Part shown: in pieces, positions 43,149 through 53,241 of the stretch
Position numbering within the stretch: position 1 is the stretch's first letter
Layout: each line of letters begins with the position of its first letter
Source of the DNA: Rhodobacter sp. CACIA14H1
GTDB lineage: Bacteria > Pseudomonadota > Alphaproteobacteria > Rhodobacterales > Rhodobacteraceae
Assembly (NCBI GenBank): GCA_000500915.1
Contig: AYNO01000004.1
Coordinates: 1-59,524 of the forward strand
Reading direction: 5' to 3'
Length of the DNA: 59,524 nt
The notes under the pieces: model-generated
What the model was told of the DNA's origin: nothing
The model's input: only the letters and a program-made list of their open reading frames with translations
Databases searched by the model: none
Position numbers and translations under genes: made by a program

Positions 43149-43192
43149 CAAATTTCTTCGAAGAAATTTGCAAAAATCTTCGAAGATTTTTG
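43149..43192. terminator. Twin abutting 22-bp perfect palindromes, probable bidirectional terminator
   Basis: CAAATTTCTTCGAAGAAATTTG followed directly by CAAAAATCTTCGAAGATTTTTG between convergent genes. Confidence 0.75.
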
Positions 43193-43196
43193 GTCC

Positions 43197-44120
43197 TCAC
43201 ACCCCCACTTCCGCCGCCCTTGACCGCAGCGCGATGATGGTCCCCGCCGCCACGATCAGCACCATCCCCGCCACCGCCAGCGGCGCCAGCCCCGTCCCCC
43301 ACAGCGCCCAGGTCCAGAAGGCCGAAGCGGGCAGGATGATGTATTCCAGCACGCTCGCCTTCGGCGCATCGGTGATCTGGTAGGCACGGATCATCATCCC
43401 CACCCCCACCAGCGACCCTGCCGCCTGCACGAAGGTCCAGAAATAGAAGGTCCCCGAAGGCCAGACCGGCCCCCGCTGCAGGAAGCCTTCCGCCCCCTCC
43501 GGCACCGCCAGCGGCACCAGCATCAGCACCGCCATCCCGATCGCCCCCAGCACCCCCAGCGCCACGAAGAACCCCGCGACCAGCGTCGCGGCGCTCTCCC
43601 CCTCGCACCATTCCCGCGTGGCGATGTTGCCCATCGCATACATCGCCCCCGCCAGTACCGGCAGCACGGCAGGCAGCGACGCCCCCGCCATCGCCTCGGG
43701 CCCCAGCACGAGGATCACCCCCGCAAACCCCAGAACAACCGCAAGAATCTGCACTGGCCCGATCCGGTGCCCATAGACGAAACGCGAGATCAGCAGCACC
43801 CAGATCGGCGCCGAGAACAGCCCCGCCGCCACCAACGCCACATCCAGAAAGGCCAGCGCCCCGAAATAGATCAGCATGGCCAGCCCGTGGATCGCCGACC
43901 GCCCCGCTACCCCGGCCCAGCGCACGGGCCGCACGCGAAAGCCCAGCACCAGCGACGCCACCCCCAGCAGCACCATCGCCATGCAGGTCCGCGTGAAGTG
44001 GAACTGCCACAGCCCGACCTCGGCCGCGATGACCCGCACGTAATTGTCGGTAAAGCCGATCACCATCGCATAGACGAAGATGAACCCCGCCGCCGCCAGC
44101 GTCCTGTCGGAATTGCCCAT
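43197..44120 (-). CDS. EamA/DMT superfamily transporter
   Basis: 10-TM pattern with two EamA repeats. Confidence 0.85.
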   Translation of the reverse strand: MGNSDRTLAAAGFIFVYAMVIGFTDNYVRVIAAEVGLWQFHFTRTCMAMVLLGVASLVLGFRVRPVRWAGVAGRSAIHGLAMLIYFGALAFLDVALVAAGLFSAPIWVLLISRFVYGHRIGPVQILAVVLGFAGVILVLGPEAMAGASLPAVLPVLAGAMYAMGNIATREWCEGESAATLVAGFFVALGVLGAIGMAVLMLVPLAVPEGAEGFLQRGPVWPSGTFYFWTFVQAAGSLVGVGMMIRAYQITDAPKASVLEYIILPASAFWTWALWGTGLAPLAVAGMVLIVAAGTIIALRSRAAEVGV

Positions 44121-44227
44121 GAAATTGCCTTTTCGTCCCTCTCGCTTCCTCTGTGAACCCTGCTACCTTCGCTCCTGCACGCCTGTCTGCGACATGGGGC
44201 GACGAATTATCAAACGGGGGTAGGGGA

Positions 44228-45874
44228 ATGGGCTGGCTGGCCGATGAAACCGGACTGGAAAAGAACGCGGCGAATTACGTGCCGCTCACGCCGCTCTCCT
44301 TCCTGAAACGCGCCGCCGATATCCATGCCAACCGCACCGCCGTCGTCTGGAAATCCACCCGCCTGACCTATGCCGCCTATGCGCAACAGGTGACGCGCCT
44401 CGCCTCGGCCCTGTCGCGTCGCGGCATCGCGCCGGGGGATGTGGTGGCCACCCTCATGCCGAACATCCCGCCGCAGGCCGTCGCCCATTTCGGCGTCCCC
44501 GCCGCAGGCGCGATCCTGAACACCATCAACACCCGCCTCGACGCCGACACCGTGGCCTATATCTTCGGCCATGCCGGGGCGAAGATCGTCCTCTGCGACA
44601 CGGCCTTCCTGCCCTTGGCCGAGGAGTCGATCCGCCGCATGGAAGGCCCGGCCCCCCAGATCATCGAGGTCGCGGACGAAGGCTTCACCCCCTCCGGCCA
44701 TTACCTTACATATGACGCGCTGCTCGCCGAAGGCGACCCCGACGCGGCATGGGTGATGCCCGGGGACGAATGGGAATCCATCGCCATCAACTACACCTCC
44801 GGCACCACGGGCCGCCCCAAGGGCGTGGTCTATCACCACCGCGGCGCCTACCTCTCGGCCACGGCCAACATCCTGTCCTGGCGCATGGTGCTGCACCCCG
44901 TCTATCTGACCATCGTGCCGCTCTTCCACTGCAACGGCTGGACGCATACCTGGATGACGCCCATCCTCGCGGGCACCCTCGTCTGCTGCCGCGACATCAC
45001 GGCCAAGGCCATCTACGACGCCATCGCGGATGAAGGCGTCACCCATTTCGGCGGCGCGCCCATCGTCCTGAACACCATCATCAACGCCCCCGACAGCGAC
45101 CGCCGCCCCTTCGACCACATCGTCGAGGTGTTCACCGCAGGCGCCCCGCCCCCCGCCGCCACGCTCGCCGCCTTCGAACCCTTGGGCTTCAACGTGACGC
45201 AGGTCTATGGCCTGACCGAAACCTACGGCCCCGCCACCGAATGCACATGGCGCGACGAATGGGACGGCTGTTCCAAAGAAGACCGCGCCGCCTACAAGGC
45301 CCGCACCGGCATCCCCATGCCCATGCTGGAAGGGGCCGAGGTCCACGACACCAACGGCAATCCCGTCCCCCGCGACGGCCAGCATCTGGGCGAAATCGCC
45401 ATGCGCGGCAACATGGTGATGAAGGGTTATTACAAGAACCCGAAAGCCACCGCTGAAGCCTTCAAGGGCGGCTGGTTCCGCTCCGGCGACATCGCCTTCC
45501 AGCATCCGGACGGCTATATCAAGATCACCGACCGCGCCAAGGACATCATCATCTCCGGCGGCGAAAACGTTTCGTCGGTCGAGGTGGAGGGCGTCCTGAT
45601 GCACCACCCCGCCGTCCTGCTCTGCGCCGTCGTGGCCAAACCGGACGACAAATGGGGCGAAGTCCCCTGCGCCTTCGTGGAACTGAAACCCGGCCAGACC
45701 GCCACGGAAAAGGACCTCATCGCCTTCTGCCGCGAACGGCTGGCGGGGTTCAAGACGCCGAAACACGTGGTCTTTGCCGAACTTCCGAAAACCTCCACCG
45801 GCAAGATCCAGAAATTCGAACTCCGCGCCGTGGCGAAACTGATGGGGCAGGACGCGCCACAGGTCGCCACCTGA
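44228..45874 (+). CDS. Acyl-CoA synthetase (AMP-forming)
   Basis: INYTSGTTGRPKGVVYHHRGAYL; GWFRSGDIAFQHPDGYIKITDRAKDIIISGGENVSSVEVE. Confidence 0.93.
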   Translation: MGWLADETGLEKNAANYVPLTPLSFLKRAADIHANRTAVVWKSTRLTYAAYAQQVTRLASALSRRGIAPGDVVATLMPNIPPQAVAHFGVPAAGAILNTINTRLDADTVAYIFGHAGAKIVLCDTAFLPLAEESIRRMEGPAPQIIEVADEGFTPSGHYLTYDALLAEGDPDAAWVMPGDEWESIAINYTSGTTGRPKGVVYHHRGAYLSATANILSWRMVLHPVYLTIVPLFHCNGWTHTWMTPILAGTLVCCRDITAKAIYDAIADEGVTHFGGAPIVLNTIINAPDSDRRPFDHIVEVFTAGAPPPAATLAAFEPLGFNVTQVYGLTETYGPATECTWRDEWDGCSKEDRAAYKARTGIPMPMLEGAEVHDTNGNPVPRDGQHLGEIAMRGNMVMKGYYKNPKATAEAFKGGWFRSGDIAFQHPDGYIKITDRAKDIIISGGENVSSVEVEGVLMHHPAVLLCAVVAKPDDKWGEVPCAFVELKPGQTATEKDLIAFCRERLAGFKTPKHVVFAELPKTSTGKIQKFELRAVAKLMGQDAPQVAT

Positions 45875-45957
45875 TTGTGCCCCCCATCCCGCTGGGCTAT
45901 CGTCCGCGCATTAGGTAAAGGACGGCTGGACCACCGCCGCAGGATTGCGCCCGAGGC

Positions 45958-46974
45958 ATGACAGCACTCAAGAAATACCAGAGGCTGGAAAGCCCCGGCC
46001 TCTGGCGTGACACGCCCGGGGCCCAGCGCCGCGAGGTGGTCGTCGCCTTCCGCGAGGCGTCGCTCGTCCTCTCCGACCCGCGCACCGAACTGCCGCTCTC
46101 GCACTGGTCCCTGCCTGCGGTGGAACGGCTGAACCAGGGCGAGAGCCCCGCGCTCTACGCCCCCGGCTTCGACACGGACGAGACGCTGGAAATCGACGAC
46201 CCCGACATGATCGCCGCGCTGGAAACCATCCGCACGGTGCTGCGGAAGGGCACGCCGCGCCCCGGCCGCCTGCGGGGCACCCTCCTTGGCGGGCTGACGC
46301 TGGGCATCCTTGCCATCGGGGCGATCTTCGTGCCGGAGGCACTGGTGAAGCACACCGCCGCCATGCTGCCCCCCGCAACCCGCGCCCAGATCGGTGCGGC
46401 GGCGCTGGAAGACATCACCCGCCTGACCGGCGCCGCCTGTTCCACCCCGCTCGGCAACCGTGCGGCGGCGCTGCTGTCGGAACGGCTCTTTGCCGGGGCG
46501 GGCATCGCCATAACCGTGGTCAAGGACGGATTGCCACAGGCCGCCGCCCTGCCCGGCAACATCGTCCTTGTCGGTGCGCCCGTCCTCGCCGCGGCGCAGG
46601 TGCCCGAAGCGCCCGCAGGCTTTGCCATCGCCGAAACCTACCGCGCCGAACTGGAAGACCCGATGATCCCCGTCCTGCGCCATGCAGGACTGTCAGCGAC
46701 GGTCAGGCTGCTGACGACAGGCGTGTTGCCGCAGGGTGCGCTGGCCGGATATGGCGAGGTTTTCCTTGCCGCCCCCCGCCCGCCCCTGCCCGAAGAGGCG
46801 CTGCTCGAACGGTTCGAATCCGCCGCCGTCTCCTCCACCGCCTACGGGTTCGCGCTGGATGCGACGGGCGAGACGACACTCGGCCTGATCGAGGCCGATC
46901 CCTATCGCGGCGGCAGCCCGCGCGGCCTGCTGGATGTGCAGGACTGGGACGCGCTGAAATCCATCTGCAATTGA
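45958..46974 (+). CDS. Hypothetical membrane-anchored protein (one TM; possible M48-like remnant domain)
   Basis: Long ORF with TM LRGTLLGGLTLGILAIGAIFVPEALV; NIVLVGAPVLAAAQVPEAPAGFAIAE. Confidence 0.6.
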   Translation: MTALKKYQRLESPGLWRDTPGAQRREVVVAFREASLVLSDPRTELPLSHWSLPAVERLNQGESPALYAPGFDTDETLEIDDPDMIAALETIRTVLRKGTPRPGRLRGTLLGGLTLGILAIGAIFVPEALVKHTAAMLPPATRAQIGAAALEDITRLTGAACSTPLGNRAAALLSERLFAGAGIAITVVKDGLPQAAALPGNIVLVGAPVLAAAQVPEAPAGFAIAETYRAELEDPMIPVLRHAGLSATVRLLTTGVLPQGALAGYGEVFLAAPRPPLPEEALLERFESAAVSSTAYGFALDATGETTLGLIEADPYRGGSPRGLLDVQDWDALKSICN

Positions 46975-46977
46975 AAA

Positions 46978-47000
46978 GGCCCCCCGTTGACCGGAGGGCC
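46978..47000. terminator. Stem-loop between convergent genes
   Basis: GGCCCCCCG-TTGAC-CGGAGGGCC (one mismatch). Confidence 0.5.
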
Positions 47001-47035
47001 GCTTGTACCATTTACGACCTGCCCGACGTTCTGCG

Positions 47036-48274
47036 CTAGCGTATGAACGCGTCACCAAACCCTGCGCCACGCGCCGCACCCAGCGCCGCCTGCGCCTCGC
47101 CCGCCGATCCGAAAGGACCGGCCAGCACGACCTGAACCGCCTTGCCGCCGATGCGGCCCTGCGACCGCGCCACCGGCAGACCCAGCGCCGCCAGCCGCGC
47201 CGCCGCACCATCGGCATTCGCGGCCACCCCGAAACTGCCGACCTGCACGAAGACACGGCCCCCGGCGACTGGCGCGGATTTCGTCGAAACGGTCACGCGG
47301 GGCGGCTCCACCACCTCGGACCGCGACGACAGCACCACCCGCTGCCGCGGCTGCGGCTTCAGGAAGGCGAAAAACCCTTTCGGCGGGTCCGTGGTCAGCC
47401 GCGCCGGAACGTCGCGCGTCCAGATCTGGTCCTGCGCCGCCTGCCCTTCGGCCGTGCCGACACCGCGCAGCGGGTTCAGCCGGTCATCCTCCCACGCCAG
47501 CTTGTAGCCGGACGGAACCTGCACCCCCTGATCCACCAGCCGCACCCCCGTCGTGCCCCGGCCGACCGCCGTCACCTGCCCGAGCGGCACGGTCGCGGCC
47601 TGCGCCACCGGCGCCGTAACGGGCGGCGACAGCGACGCCCCCACCGGCGAACCGGCGGGATAGATCGGGGCGCGCAACCCCTCCAACGTTCCGTCGCCCC
47701 GCGTGCAGACGACGACCGTCCCGCCATTCGTCAGCTTCAGGCGCTGCGGCACGGGGGCCGACCGCGTGCAGCCGATCCGGCTGCCCGAAAAGGACGGCTC
47801 CACCGCCACCGCCACAGGGGCACGGACAGGCGCGGTCACGGCGACGGGCGCCACGGCCACATTCCGCACCGGCGCGGGGGTATAGCTTTCCGGCGGCGGC
47901 TCTCCGGTCGCCACGCGCACGGGCGCCGTCACGGGCGCAGGCTTCACCGCAGGCACCGGCTTCGGCGCAGGAACAGGCTTCGGCGCAGGCGTCTCGGCCA
48001 CCTCCACCGCCGCAGGCCGCGTCCCGCCTCCGAAGGTCGGCGGATAGCCGCACATCGCCTTGCGGTTGCGATCCACGCGCGGCACCCAGTTCACCGTGCC
48101 GCCGATCCCGGCCCGCAGGAAGACGCAGCCGCGGCTGTCGATAAATTGCTGGCCGGAGAACCCGGCCGGCGGCAACTCGCGCGGGCCGCCGACATCGGCT
48201 GCAGATTGGGCAAGGGCCGCACCGACCCCGATGGCGGAGGCCAGGACCGCCCCCGTCAGAACCTTCACGAACAT
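47036..48274 (-). CDS. SPOR domain-containing protein
   Basis: C-terminal VQVGSFGVAANADGAAARLAALGLPVARSQGRIGGKAVQVVLAGPFGSAGEAQAALGAARGAGFGDAFI. Confidence 0.88.
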   Translation of the reverse strand: MFVKVLTGAVLASAIGVGAALAQSAADVGGPRELPPAGFSGQQFIDSRGCVFLRAGIGGTVNWVPRVDRNRKAMCGYPPTFGGGTRPAAVEVAETPAPKPVPAPKPVPAVKPAPVTAPVRVATGEPPPESYTPAPVRNVAVAPVAVTAPVRAPVAVAVEPSFSGSRIGCTRSAPVPQRLKLTNGGTVVVCTRGDGTLEGLRAPIYPAGSPVGASLSPPVTAPVAQAATVPLGQVTAVGRGTTGVRLVDQGVQVPSGYKLAWEDDRLNPLRGVGTAEGQAAQDQIWTRDVPARLTTDPPKGFFAFLKPQPRQRVVLSSRSEVVEPPRVTVSTKSAPVAGGRVFVQVGSFGVAANADGAAARLAALGLPVARSQGRIGGKAVQVVLAGPFGSAGEAQAALGAARGAGFGDAFIR

Positions 48275-48343
48275 GACTACCCCCCAGTAGCGTGAGGGGA
48301 AGAATGCGCGATGATCGTTTCCGCGTAAAGAGGTTAAGCTACA

Positions 48344-48976
48344 TTATTTTGTGCCGAACATGCGATCACCCGCATCGCCTAGTCCCGGAACGATGTAACC
48401 GTTCTCGTTCAGGTGACTGTCCAGCGCCGCCGTGACGATCGGCACATCGGGATGCGCCTCCTGCATCCGCTTCACGCCTTCCGGTGCCGCCAGCAGGCAG
48501 AGGAAGCGGATATGCTTCGCCCCCTTGGCCTTGATCAGGTCCACTGCCGCCGCGCTGGAATTGCCCGTCGCCAGCATCGGATCGACCACGATGGTGATCC
48601 GGTCCTCCAGCTGTTCGGGCAGCTTGCAGTAGTATTGCACCGGCTGCAGCGTCTCGTGGTCGCGGTAAAGGCCCACGAAGCCGACACGCGCCGCGGGGAT
48701 CAGCTCAAGGATGCCGTCCAGCAGCCCGTTCCCCGCCCGCAGGATCGACACCAGCGCCAGCTTCTTCCCCTCGATCGCGGGGGCGTCCATTTCGCACAGC
48801 GGCGTCTCGATCCGCTTCGTGGTCATCGGCAGCTCGCGCGTCACCTCATAGGCCAGCAGCAGGCTGATCTCGCGCAAGAGCTGCCGGAAGGACGCGGTCG
48901 AGGTGTCCTTCTCCCGCATCAGCGTCAGCTTGTGCTGGACCAGCGGATGGGAAACGACGGTCAGATGGTCAAGCAT
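48344..48976 (-). CDS. upp: Uracil phosphoribosyltransferase
   Basis: [60 protein letters not shown]. Confidence 0.97.
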   Translation of the reverse strand: MLDHLTVVSHPLVQHKLTLMREKDTSTASFRQLLREISLLLAYEVTRELPMTTKRIETPLCEMDAPAIEGKKLALVSILRAGNGLLDGILELIPAARVGFVGLYRDHETLQPVQYYCKLPEQLEDRITIVVDPMLATGNSSAAAVDLIKAKGAKHIRFLCLLAAPEGVKRMQEAHPDVPIVTAALDSHLNENGYIVPGLGDAGDRMFGTK

Positions 48977-49961
48977 CGCGGGCCTCCAGCTTCTTGCGCA
49001 CTCTCTCCCGCGTATCGCCATCGCAGAAGGCGGCGTCAAGCGAGGTGCGGGCAATCCCTTCGAAAACCCCGTCATCCCAGTCAAAGGCATCGTGCAGCCG
49101 GTCGTATTCCCGCGCCATCGTCGTGTGGAAGAAGGGCGGATCGTCCGTCGATACCGTCACCTTCACCCCCCGCCGCCACAGTTCGGCAATCGGATGCCTG
49201 CGCCATTCGGGATAGATGCCAAGCGCGATGTTCGACCCCGGACAGACCTCCAGCACCACGCCCCGCTCGGCCAGTTCATCGACCAGCGCCAGGTCCTCGA
49301 TCGCCCGGACGCCATGCCCGATCCGCTCCACCCCCAGATCGCGCACGGCATCCCGCACGCTGTCGGGCCCACCCCATTCCCCCGCATGGGCGGTCAGCCG
49401 CAACCCCGCCTCGCGGGCGCAGTCGAATGACCACAGGTAATCCTTGGGCTTGCCCACCTTCTCGTCCCCGGCGATGCCGAAACCCACGATCCAGTCCCCC
49501 GCCGTCTCGGCGGCACAGATCGCCGTCTCCCGCGCCTTCTCGGGGCCGAAATGACGGATGCAGGTGATGATCCCGCGCAGGGTGATGCCCATGTCGCGTT
49601 CCGCCCTGTCCGCCGCCTCGCGCATGGCGTGCAGATATTCCCGCCACGCCCCCACATCGCGGCCCCCGCAGAAATCGGGGCTCAGGAAGGTCTCGCTGTA
49701 AACCACCCCCGACTTCGCGCTCTCCTCCAGCACGGCCAAGGTCAGCCGCGCATAATCCTCCGGGCTCGTCAGGACCGACGTCGCCGCCTCATAGACCTTC
49801 AGGAAATCCCAGAAATCCTTGTACCTGTAATTCCCCCGCCCATCGAAGATGCCGCCGATATCGGCCTTCTTCTCCTGCGCCAGCCCGCGGATGAAGGACG
49901 GCGGCGCCGCCCCCTCCAGATGCAGGTGCAACTCCACCTTCGGCAGCCGCGACACGCTCAC
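48969..49961 (-). CDS. add: Adenosine deaminase
   Basis: [19 protein letters not shown]...[19 protein letters not shown]...[14 protein letters not shown] start. Confidence 0.95.
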   Translation of the reverse strand: MSVSRLPKVELHLHLEGAAPPSFIRGLAQEKKADIGGIFDGRGNYRYKDFWDFLKVYEAATSVLTSPEDYARLTLAVLEESAKSGVVYSETFLSPDFCGGRDVGAWREYLHAMREAADRAERDMGITLRGIITCIRHFGPEKARETAICAAETAGDWIVGFGIAGDEKVGKPKDYLWSFDCAREAGLRLTAHAGEWGGPDSVRDAVRDLGVERIGHGVRAIEDLALVDELAERGVVLEVCPGSNIALGIYPEWRRHPIAELWRRGVKVTVSTDDPPFFHTTMAREYDRLHDAFDWDDGVFEGIARTSLDAAFCDGDTRERVRKKLEARDA

Positions 49962-51151
49962 AGGAAACTCCTCCCCGTTCCTTCCGCAGGCACCCCCAGA
50001 TGCGCCGCGACCGAAGCCGCCACATCCACGAACCCGCACAGCCCGACAGACCCCGCCCGACCCCGTGACACAGCACCGGCACCCGCTCGCGCGTATGCTC
50101 CGTCCCGCGCCATGTCGGGTCATTGCCGTGATCGGCGGTAAAGATCGCCAGATCCCCCGTCCGCAACCCCGCAAGGAACGGCCCCACCCGCGCATCGAAC
50201 CATTCCAGCTGCCGCGCATAGCCCGACACGTCGCGGCGGTGACCGAAATTCGTGTCGAACTCGACGAAGTTCGCAAAGGTCAAGGATCCCTCCTCAGCCT
50301 CGGCCCCCAGCCGGTCCAGATGATCGAAAAGCGCAGCGTCATCCTTGCCCTTGTGCAGATGCGTGATCCCGCGATGCGAAAAGATGTCCCCGATCTTGCC
50401 CACCGCATGGGTCACGCGCCCCGCCCCCTGCACCCGGTCCAGCAGCGTGGGCGCAGGCGGCGCGATGGCAAAGTCGCGCCGGTTCCCCGTCCGCCGGAAA
50501 TCCCCCGGCGCCCCCAGGAAAGGTCGCGCGATCGCCCGCCCCACCCGCATCGCGTGAAGCCGCGGCGCCAGATCGCGGCACAGCCCGACCAGCCGCTCCA
50601 GCCCGAACACCTCTTCATGCGCGGCAATCTGGAACACCGAATCCGCCGAGGTATAGCAGATGGGCCACCCCGTCCGCAGATGCTCGGCCCCCAGCCGGTC
50701 GATGATCTCCGTCCCCGAGGCATGGCAGTTGCCCAATATCCCGCCGACACCCGCCAGCCGGCACACCTCCGCCACCAGATCATCGGGAAAGGCGGGCACC
50801 GTATCGGGGAAATAGGTCCAGTCCCACGGCACCGGCACCCCCGCCAGCTCCCAATGCCCCGACGGCGTGTCCTTGCCCCGCGACTCCTCCGTCGCCGCGC
50901 CCCAGCGCCCCGACGGCACCGCCGTCAACCCCGCCGCCTCCGTGCCCGAGGCCAGCCGCATCGCCGCCCCCAGCCCCAGCGCATCCAGATGCGGCACCCG
51001 CAACGGCCCGCTGCGCCCTTCCTCTGCCCGTCCCGCCGCACAGGCCGCCGCGATATGGCCCAGCGTATCCGCCCCCGCATCCCCGAAGGCCGCCGCATCC
51101 GGCGCACCGCCGCAGCCGACGCTGTCCATCACGATCAGGAAGGCCCGCCCC
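49958..51151 (-). pseudogene. deoB: Phosphopentomutase, C-terminal frameshift at about 50033-50035 (likely sequencing error)
   Basis: [20 protein letters not shown]...[10 protein letters not shown]...[24 protein letters not shown] then frame change; restored reading [25 protein letters not shown] ends overlapping the add start. Confidence 0.88.
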
Positions 51152-51152
51152 A

Positions 51153-52496
51153 TCACCCCACCCGCTTCAGGATCAGCGGCGGCTCGTCCGGCACCGAGGT
51201 GCCGATGCGATAGGCCGCCTGCACCGCCTGCACCGCCCGCTCCGCCGCCGCCGCATCTGCGGCATGGACCATGGCCAGCGGCACGCCCCGCGCCACCCCC
51301 TCGCCCAGCCCCGCCAGATCGCTCAACCCCACCGACGGGTTGATCCGGTCGCCATCCCGCAACCGCCCCCCGCCCAGATGCACCACCGCCTCGCCTAGCG
51401 CCCGCCCGTCGATGCCCGCGACGAACCCGTCGCTCGCACAGGGCACCTCCACCACCACCGGCGCCGAAGGCAGCCGGTCCGGCCAGCGTTCCACGAAATC
51501 CGCAGGCCCGCCCTGCGCCGCGACCATGCGGGCGAACCACTCCGCCGCCTCGCCGCTCTCCAGCGCCCCGATGATGCGCGCCTCGCCATCCTCCGCATCC
51601 GCCGCCAGCCCGCCCAGCGCCAGCGCCTCGCCGCCAAGGGCTGCCGTCAGGTCCCACAGCGCGGCATTGACCGACGTGCCGGTCAGCGTCTCCATCACCT
51701 CGATCACCTCCAGCGCATTGCCCGCCGCGGTCGCCAGCGGCTGGCTCATGTCGGTGACCAGCGCCCGCGTCATGCAGCCCGCCCCCTGCGCCGTGGACAC
51801 CAGCGCCTGCGCCAGAGCCTCGGCCTTCTCCGGCGTGTCCATGAAGGCGCCAGAGCCGCATTTCACATCCAGAACCAGCGCCTCCAGCCCCGCCGACAGC
51901 TTCTTCGACAGGATCGAGGCCGTGATCAGGTCGATGCTCTCCACCGTCGATGTCACGTCGCGGATCGCATAAAGCCGCCGGTCCGCCGGCGCGATCTCGG
52001 CACTGGCCGCCACGATGGCACAGCGCACCTCGCCGATCTGTCGGCGCAACTGCGCCTCCGACAGGCCGGTGCGGAAGCCCGGTATCGCCTCCAGCTTGTC
52101 CAGCGTCCCGCCCGTATGGCCCAGCCCACGCCCCGAAATCATCGGCACATAGGCCCCGCAGGCCGCCAGCGCGGGCGCCAGCAGCAGCGACACGCAATCC
52201 CCGATCCCGCCGGTGGAATGCTTGTCCACCACCGGCCCGTTCAGGTCCCAGTCCAGCACGCGCCCCGAATCCCGCATGGCGACCGTCAGCGCCACGCGCC
52301 CCGCCTCGCCCAGGCCCTTCAACAGGACGGCCATCGCAAAGGCCCCGGCCTGCCCATCCGTCACGGTGCCATCCGCCAGCCCCCGCGCGAACCAGCCCAG
52401 TTCCGCAGCCGACGGCTGCCCGCCATCCCGCAGCTTCGCGATGATCGCCCGCGCGTCCACCTCAGGCCCGGTCCATATGCGCGGCGGTAAAGACAC
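51153..52496 (-). CDS. deoA: Thymidine phosphorylase
   Basis: [46 protein letters not shown]. Confidence 0.97.
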   Translation of the reverse strand: MSLPPRIWTGPEVDARAIIAKLRDGGQPSAAELGWFARGLADGTVTDGQAGAFAMAVLLKGLGEAGRVALTVAMRDSGRVLDWDLNGPVVDKHSTGGIGDCVSLLLAPALAACGAYVPMISGRGLGHTGGTLDKLEAIPGFRTGLSEAQLRRQIGEVRCAIVAASAEIAPADRRLYAIRDVTSTVESIDLITASILSKKLSAGLEALVLDVKCGSGAFMDTPEKAEALAQALVSTAQGAGCMTRALVTDMSQPLATAAGNALEVIEVMETLTGTSVNAALWDLTAALGGEALALGGLAADAEDGEARIIGALESGEAAEWFARMVAAQGGPADFVERWPDRLPSAPVVVEVPCASDGFVAGIDGRALGEAVVHLGGGRLRDGDRINPSVGLSDLAGLGEGVARGVPLAMVHAADAAAAERAVQAVQAAYRIGTSVPDEPPLILKRVG

Positions 52497-52854
52497 CGGG
52501 CAGCAACTCGGCCACCGTCATCACGCGGCTCTTGCCATCCGTGGTGCAGAGCGTGACCTTCACCTCCTGCCTGGCGAATTCCGCGATCTTCTGGCGGCAC
52601 CCGCCACAGGGGGGCACAGGCTCGGGACTGTCGGCGATCACGCAGACCTCGGCGATCCGCGTCGCCCCGCCCGCCACCATCGCGGCAATCGCCCCGGCCT
52701 CGGCACAGGTGCCCTCGGGATAGGCCACGTTCTCGACATTGCAGCCGACGAAGACCTGCCCTTCCACCGTCCGCAGGGCCGCCCCCACCTTGAACCGGGA
52801 ATAGGGCGCATAGGCCCGCTCGCGGACCTCCGTCGCGGCGGAAAGAAGGGACAT
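52462..52854 (-). CDS. cdd: Cytidine deaminase
   Basis: GCNVENVAYPEGTCAEAGAIAAM...PCGGCRQKIAEF. Confidence 0.96.
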   Translation of the reverse strand: MSLLSAATEVRERAYAPYSRFKVGAALRTVEGQVFVGCNVENVAYPEGTCAEAGAIAAMVAGGATRIAEVCVIADSPEPVPPCGGCRQKIAEFARQEVKVTLCTTDGKSRVMTVAELLPGVFTAAHMDRA

Positions 52855-52970
52855 GGGCGCGGCTCCTCACAGAAATCCTGACCGGATGGTCACAGTCTGT
52901 AAGGCTCCGCCCCGAATGGCAAGCAGTCACGGTTTTCCCGCACCGGATCAGGGGGGCTTTGCGCCCCCTC

Positions 52971-53166
52971 GGCGCGTGCCGCGCCCCCCCGCAGGATATT
53001 TGTGGACGGAAAACGGGAACACGCCGCCCGGAGACCCCGAACGGCGTGTCATTTCCCGTCACGGTCATCGGCGTCCCCGCCTGTTCCGCACCCCGACCAT
53101 GCGCCGAAGGAGTTAAGGCTTCCTGAACGACCGGCTCATTTTCCGTCCGCAAATATCCTCAGGGGG
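52971..53166. repeat. Inverted pair of the GGATATTTG-family repeat (MITE/BIME-like element)
   Basis: GGCGCGTGCCGCGCC, CCCCGCAGGATATTTGTGGACGGAAAACGG (52987-53016) and CATTTTCCGTCCGCAAATATCCTCAGGGG (53138-53166). Confidence 0.75.
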
Positions 53167-53241
53167 AGTCGCCTGCACCCGCAGGCGACGGGGGCAGAAT
53201 GCCCCCCGCGCCTTGGGCCGCGCGAAGGCGCGGGCCAAGGC

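Noticed and set aside
43167-43174. TTTGCAAA within the twin palindromes as a PccR/RamB site
   Set aside because: Arises from the junction of the two palindromes between convergent genes, not a promoter context.
49789-52197. 802-aa minus-strand ORF spanning deoB and deoA
   Set aside because: Produced by the deoB frame running upstream into an out-of-frame part of deoA and beyond the deoB frameshift; real genes are deoA (51153-52496) and deoB (49958-51151).
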